Assembly (NCBI GenBank): GCA_003223645.1
Contig: QHVT01000023.1
Location: forward strand, 1 to 64,000
Direction of reading: 5' to 3'
Length of the DNA stretch: 64,000 nt
Origin: Acidobacteriota bacterium
GTDB taxonomy: Bacteria; Acidobacteriota; Thermoanaerobaculia; Gp7-AA8
Shown: in pieces, positions 60,775-64,000 of the stretch
Position numbering within the stretch: the stretch's first letter is position 1
Layout of the letters: each line of letters begins with the position of its first letter
Position numbers and translations under genes: made by a program
The notes under the pieces: model-generated
What the model was told of the DNA's origin: nothing
Seen by the model: only the letters and a program-made list of their open reading frames with translations
Database searches by the model: none

Positions 60775-62160
60775 CTAAGAAACGTCGATATACACGCTCT
60801 TCCATTCGGTGTAATGGTCGAGTGCCTGCAACCCGAGCTCGCGTCCGAGGCCGCTCTGCTTCATGCCGCCGAACGGACCTTCGATGTGCACGCTGCTGCC
60901 GGAATTGATCGAGAGGTTTCCGGTCTGCACCGCGCGCGCGACGCGCATCGCGCGGCCGATGTCGCGCGTCCAGATTGAGCCGGACAAGCCGTAAATCGAA
61001 TCGTTCGCGATGCGCACCGCTTCGTCTTCGTCGCGGAAGCGCATCACTGTGACGACCGGTCCGAAAATTTCTTCGCGCGTGATCATCATGTCCTGCGTCA
61101 CGTCGGTGAACACGGTCGGCGCGAGATAGCAGCCGCGCGCGCAGTCCTCACCAATCGGCGCGCGGCCGCCGGTGGCGAGCGTCGCGCCTTCGGATCGTCC
61201 GCGCTCGACGTACTGCATCACGCGATCGAGATGCGCGGTCGAAACGAGCGGTCCCATCTCCGTGGCGTTGCTCAGCGGATCGCCGACGCGCACGCGATCG
61301 AAGCGCTCGATCAACGCGGCGACGAAGCGATCGTAGATTTTCTCGTCGACGAGGATGCGGCTGCGCGCGCAGCAATCCTGTCCGGCGTTGCCGAGGGAGG
61401 ATGTTGCGGCGGAATCGACGGCACGTTCGAAGTCACAGTCGGCGAAGATGAGGTTCGCCGACTTTCCTCCGAGCTCGAGCGACACGCGTTTGATGTCGTC
61501 CGCGGCGATCCGCATCACGTTGCGGCCGACTTCCGTCGATCCCGTGAACGCGACTTTGCGCACGAGCGGGTGTCGCACGAGCGCGTCGCCGACGACCGAC
61601 CCCGCGCCGGTGACGACCTGGAACACGCCCTCGGGAATGCCCGCTTCGAGCGCGAGCTCGGCGAGGCGAATCGCGGTGAGCGGCGTTTGCTCGGCAGGCT
61701 TGAGCACGACCGTGTTGCCCATTGCCAGCGCGGGCGCGGACTTCCACGACGTGATCGCAATCGGGAAGTTCCACGGCACGATGATTCCGCAGACGCCGAC
61801 CGGCTCGCGGAACGACATCAAGACGCCCGGCGCGGCCGCGGGGATCGTTTGTCCGCCCACTTTGTTCGTCGTGCCGGCGTAGTAGTCGAACACGTTCGCG
61901 GCGAGTCCGACTTCGTCGCGCGAGTCGTTGATCGGCTTGCCGACGTTGCGCGTCTCCGCGCGCGCGAGCTCGTCCGCGTTCTTGCGAATCAGCTCCGCGA
62001 ATTTCTGCAGCAGCCGCGCGCGTGCCCGCGTGTGAATGCGCCGCCACTCGCCCGCGAAGGCGCGGTCGGCCGCGCGCACGGCGCGATCGAGGTCGTCGGC
62101 CGTGCCGCTCGCGACGCTCGTCAGCGGCTCGCCGGTGGCGGGTTCAATCAGTTCGGTCAT
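60775..62160 (-). CDS. Aldehyde dehydrogenase (aminobutyraldehyde/betaine aldehyde type)
   Basis: 461 residues. IIVPWNFPIAITSWK and LKPAEQTPLTAIRLAEL bind NAD, FTGSTEVGRNVM and the catalytic Glu in LELGGKSANLIF follow, and NAGQDCCARSRI carries the catalytic Cys. EEIFGPVVTVMRF is near the end. The NAGQDC form is seen in aminobutyraldehyde dehydrogenases such as PatD. It oxidises aminoaldehydes to acids, and lies upstream of a polyamine-ligase-like gene in the same operon. Confidence 0.92.
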   Translation of the reverse strand: MTELIEPATGEPLTSVASGTADDLDRAVRAADRAFAGEWRRIHTRARARLLQKFAELIRKNADELARAETRNVGKPINDSRDEVGLAANVFDYYAGTTNKVGGQTIPAAAPGVLMSFREPVGVCGIIVPWNFPIAITSWKSAPALAMGNTVVLKPAEQTPLTAIRLAELALEAGIPEGVFQVVTGAGSVVGDALVRHPLVRKVAFTGSTEVGRNVMRIAADDIKRVSLELGGKSANLIFADCDFERAVDSAATSSLGNAGQDCCARSRILVDEKIYDRFVAALIERFDRVRVGDPLSNATEMGPLVSTAHLDRVMQYVERGRSEGATLATGGRAPIGEDCARGCYLAPTVFTDVTQDMMITREEIFGPVVTVMRFRDEDEAVRIANDSIYGLSGSIWTRDIGRAMRVARAVQTGNLSINSGSSVHIEGPFGGMKQSGLGRELGLQALDHYTEWKSVYIDVS

Positions 62161-62161
62161 A

Positions 62162-62337
62162 GTCCTCGGTTACGCGGTTACGCAGTCGCGCGGTCTGATG
62201 GCGGCTTCGTGGATGGCAGCACGAACCCAGATTCTGCCATCTGCCATCTGCCATCCGCCATCTGCCATCTGCCATCTGCCATCCGCAATCGCGCAGCCGC
62301 CTTCCGCCATCAACGCAGCCGCCCACGCGCGTAGCGC
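62162..62337. repeat. Spacer rich in 7-bp CTGCCAT repeats and inverted segments
   Basis: CTGCCATCTGCCATCTGCC, then CCGCCAT and three more CTGCCAT units (about 62235-62290), partly complementary to GATGGCGGC and GGATGGCAG at 62199-62220. The same heptamer occurs at 49888-49968. No gene is seen in this 177-bp spacer. A GGTTACGC direct repeat lies at 62167. Confidence 0.8.
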
Positions 62338-62790
62338 TCAGTTCTCCAAATACGTCCCGCGTTCCAACTTCGTCCGAACATCGCTCTCCGAGGGTGGGCA
62401 GGGGAGCGGGTCTTCCGGCGGGGGAACGACCATCGCACATTCGCGCACCAACTCGGCGAGCGTATCGATTTCCAGGGGCTTGTTCATGACCGCGTTCACC
62501 AGCGTCGAGTCGACGTAAGCGTTTCCGTTGGGATCGCGCACGGCGAGGATGAACGTCGGTGCCTCGGCTCGTTGTTCACGGAACGTCGAGACGAACTGCT
62601 GTCCCGCGTCCTCAGGCATATCCATGTCCACAATGATCAGTGCGTAGTCGCACGCTTCCACTTTCTCCAGCGCTTCTTCGAAGTGCGCGGCCGTGTCGAC
62701 GGACAACGGCTGATGGCGGAGAATCGTGAACAGCAGAACCCGCAAGGCGTCATTGTTTTCGATGACCAATACTCTCGGTTCACTCCGCAT
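62338..62790 (-). CDS. Single-domain response regulator, degenerate acidic pocket
   Basis: 150 residues from ATG 62790. IENNDALR replaces the usual Asp-Asp pair with Glu-Asn-Asn, but the phospho-acceptor Asp in IIVDMDMPE and the Lys in VMNKPL are present. No output domain is visible; the C-terminal 30 residues are Pro-rich. It probably acts through protein contacts. It lies behind another receiver gene with a CATTTCCT/AGGAAATG hairpin in between. Confidence 0.85.
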   Translation of the reverse strand: MRSEPRVLVIENNDALRVLLFTILRHQPLSVDTAAHFEEALEKVEACDYALIIVDMDMPEDAGQQFVSTFREQRAEAPTFILAVRDPNGNAYVDSTLVNAVMNKPLEIDTLAELVRECAMVVPPPEDPLPCPPSESDVRTKLERGTYLEN

Positions 62791-62794
62791 AAGT

Positions 62795-62817
62795 CATTTC
62801 CTATGACTCAGGAAATG
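62795..62817. other. Hairpin between the two receiver genes
   Basis: CATTTCCT-ATGACTC-AGGAAATG. No U-tract; it overlaps the likely ribosome binding region of 62338-62790 and could tune its translation. Confidence 0.5.
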
Positions 62818-62830
62818 TCAAAACGCGTGC

Positions 62831-63259
62831 CTAGTTGGCGTCCTCGACGCGAGTCTGCAGCAGCGACGAGATCGCCGACTGTGCCGCGCTCATGCGCACG
62901 CCCATGCAGCCGACGACGGTGTCGACGAGCAACTCGACGTCGAACGGCTTGTGCAGCATGCCGATCACGATCTGCGTGTCCAGCGGACGCGGCTCGAGGC
63001 CGGCGGTGAGGACGAGCACGAGCGGCCGCTGGGCGGCGGGCTGTGCGGCGAGATGCGTGAGGACGTCGTAGCCGTTCATCTGCGGCATCATCAGATCGAG
63101 GAGCATCACCTCGTAATGATGGACGCCCAGCTTCTCGAGCGCCTCGACGCCGTTCCGTGCGGCTTCGGCTTGAAGTCCGCGCCGGCCAAGAACGGTCATC
63201 AGGAGAGCTCGAATGGCATCGTCGTCGTCGACGATCAGGATTCGCCCTTGTGATCGCAC
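62831..63259 (-). CDS. Single-domain response regulator receiver
   Basis: 142 residues from GTG 63259. IVDDDDAIR acidic pocket, LLDLMMPQMNGYD phospho-acceptor Asp, VLTAG Thr and MLHKPFD Lys are all intact. There is no output domain, so it resembles CheY-like or phosphorelay proteins. No kinase gene is visible beside it. The 40-bp gap to the next receiver gene holds a hairpin. Confidence 0.9.
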   Translation of the reverse strand: MRSQGRILIVDDDDAIRALLMTVLGRRGLQAEAARNGVEALEKLGVHHYEVMLLDLMMPQMNGYDVLTHLAAQPAAQRPLVLVLTAGLEPRPLDTQIVIGMLHKPFDVELLVDTVVGCMGVRMSAAQSAISSLLQTRVEDAN

Positions 63260-63422
63260 TGCAAAGGGTGTTGTGCAGCAATTTGCGCGCCGTCGTAAAG
63301 CGTGCGCGGAACGCCACTTGGCGTCCCGCGCACGGCGTCGGCAGCTCCTCGCGCCCCCGGATAGGTGAGGATCAGGAGGAAAGATGAGCAGAGCGCGAGC
63401 GAGTTATGGCTTTATAGCATAC

Positions 63423-64000
63423 TCAAATAACCTTGTAAAGAGGTTCCTGTCCTCTCAGAACCAGCAGCACGTTCGTCGCTGCTATTCGCGCCATCGCATT
63501 CCGCGCCTCCTCGGTCGCCGATCCGATGTGCGGCACGATCACGACGTTCTTCATCGCCAGGAGTCGCGGATTGATCTGCGGCTCGTGCTCGTACACGTCG
63601 AGTGCCGCGCCGCGCAACTGTCCGCTGTCGAGCGCATTGCACAAGGCGTTCTCATCGACGAGCGCACCGCGCGAGGTGTTGATGAGATACGCGCCGCGTT
63701 TCATCTTCGCGAATGCAGCGGCGTCGATGAGGTGATGCGTCTCGCGCGTCAGCGGCGCGTGGATCGAGAGGATGTCGCTGGTCGCAAGCAAATCATCCAT
63801 TGATATCGCGCCGGCATGCTTGCCGGCGCTAGCCGCATCTCCGCGACGCACGCTGACGACCTCCATCCCGAACGCGCGCGCTCGCGTCGCGACCGCGCTG
63901 CCGATGCGGCCCATTCCGATGATGCCGAGTCGCTTGTCTTGCAGCGAAGCGCCGAGGAGTTTCAGCGGCTCCCAGTCACAACGTTGCAACGTGCGAGTCT
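63423..64000 (-). CDS. D-2-hydroxyacid dehydrogenase, C-terminal part (cut by window edge)
   Basis: At least 190 residues are in the window; the N-terminus lies beyond 64000. LGIIGMGRIGSAVATRARAFG is the NAD-binding motif, INTSRGALVDENAL holds the catalytic Arg, LDVYEHEP the Glu, and VPHIGSAT the His. This set fits glyoxylate/hydroxypyruvate reductase-type enzymes. ASAGKHAG lies between the domains. The gene is oriented like the receiver genes downstream, which are 163 bp away. Confidence 0.92.
   Translation of the reverse strand, partial: TRTLQRCDWEPLKLLGASLQDKRLGIIGMGRIGSAVATRARAFGMEVVSVRRGDAASAGKHAGAISMDDLLATSDILSIHAPLTRETHHLIDAAAFAKMKRGAYLINTSRGALVDENALCNALDSGQLRGAALDVYEHEPQINPRLLAMKNVVIVPHIGSATEEARNAMARIAATNVLLVLRGQEPLYKVI

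Noticed and set aside
63384..63803. Small gene with a good AGGAGG site on the plus strand
   Set aside because: The frame runs antisense through the conserved dehydrogenase gene and has no recognisable motif; the AGGAGG is probably chance.

Overview
The window is high-GC bacterial chromosome, read as three blocks. The gene content suggests a Gram-negative-type organism, perhaps Acidobacteriota. Signs pointing that way are the fused str-S10-spc-alpha ribosomal cluster, a lysine/alanine-tailed L17, exported DUF885 and M28 proteins, a large family of GT-C-type membrane proteins and very many palindromic repeats. That phylum is an inference; the 23S rRNA would settle it.

Positions 1-3375 hold the end of an rRNA operon: 23S, a repeat-bearing spacer, 5S and a strong terminator.

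Positions 3355-31215 hold a surface-glycan locus. Nine multi-pass GT-C-like proteins surround two family-2 glycosyltransferases, two FAD-dependent oxidoreductases of the amine-oxidase/UDP-galactopyranose-mutase type, a methyltransferase, an NDP-sugar epimerase and enzymes matching each step of GDP-D-glycero-alpha-D-manno-heptose synthesis (GmhA-, HddA-, GmhB- and HddC-like). A small transaldolase sits in the same operon and could supply sedoheptulose 7-phosphate. Most genes overlap by 4 bp, so they are probably translated as coupled units: a minus-strand set 10221-3355, a plus-strand set 13969-25756, and a small minus-strand set 27791-25732. A DUF4186 protein, a cupin and an ornithine-cyclodeaminase-family enzyme follow.

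Positions 31216-52384 are the translation and transcription cluster on the plus strand: rpsL-rpsG-fusA-tuf, rpsJ to rpsQ, rplN to rplO, secY-adk-map-infA-rpmJ, and rpsM-rpsK-rpsD-rpoA-rplQ. A TTGACA-N17-TAAAGT promoter precedes it and a terminator follows rplQ. The gene order is ordinary, but about ten of the junctions carry unexpected hairpins.

Positions 52394-64000 hold a DUF885 protein, a membrane-anchored M28 peptidase, a DUF4097-like protein with a partial duplicate, a probable polyamine/amine catabolic operon (aldehyde dehydrogenase, glutamine-synthetase-like ligase, SDR), two single-domain response regulators and the C-terminal part of a D-2-hydroxyacid dehydrogenase cut by the window edge.

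The most unusual feature is the repeat biology. (1) A 453-bp array of about 21 units of 21-22 bp, each centred on TCGCGA, lies between a gene and its own broken partial copy (57393-57845). (2) REPIN-like double-hairpin elements with GTGGAG/CTCCAC-type ends occur between genes and also inside open reading frames. (3) Hairpins whose arms are made of 7-9 bp tandem repeats, with a different sequence at each locus, sit in ribosomal-gene and rRNA spacers.
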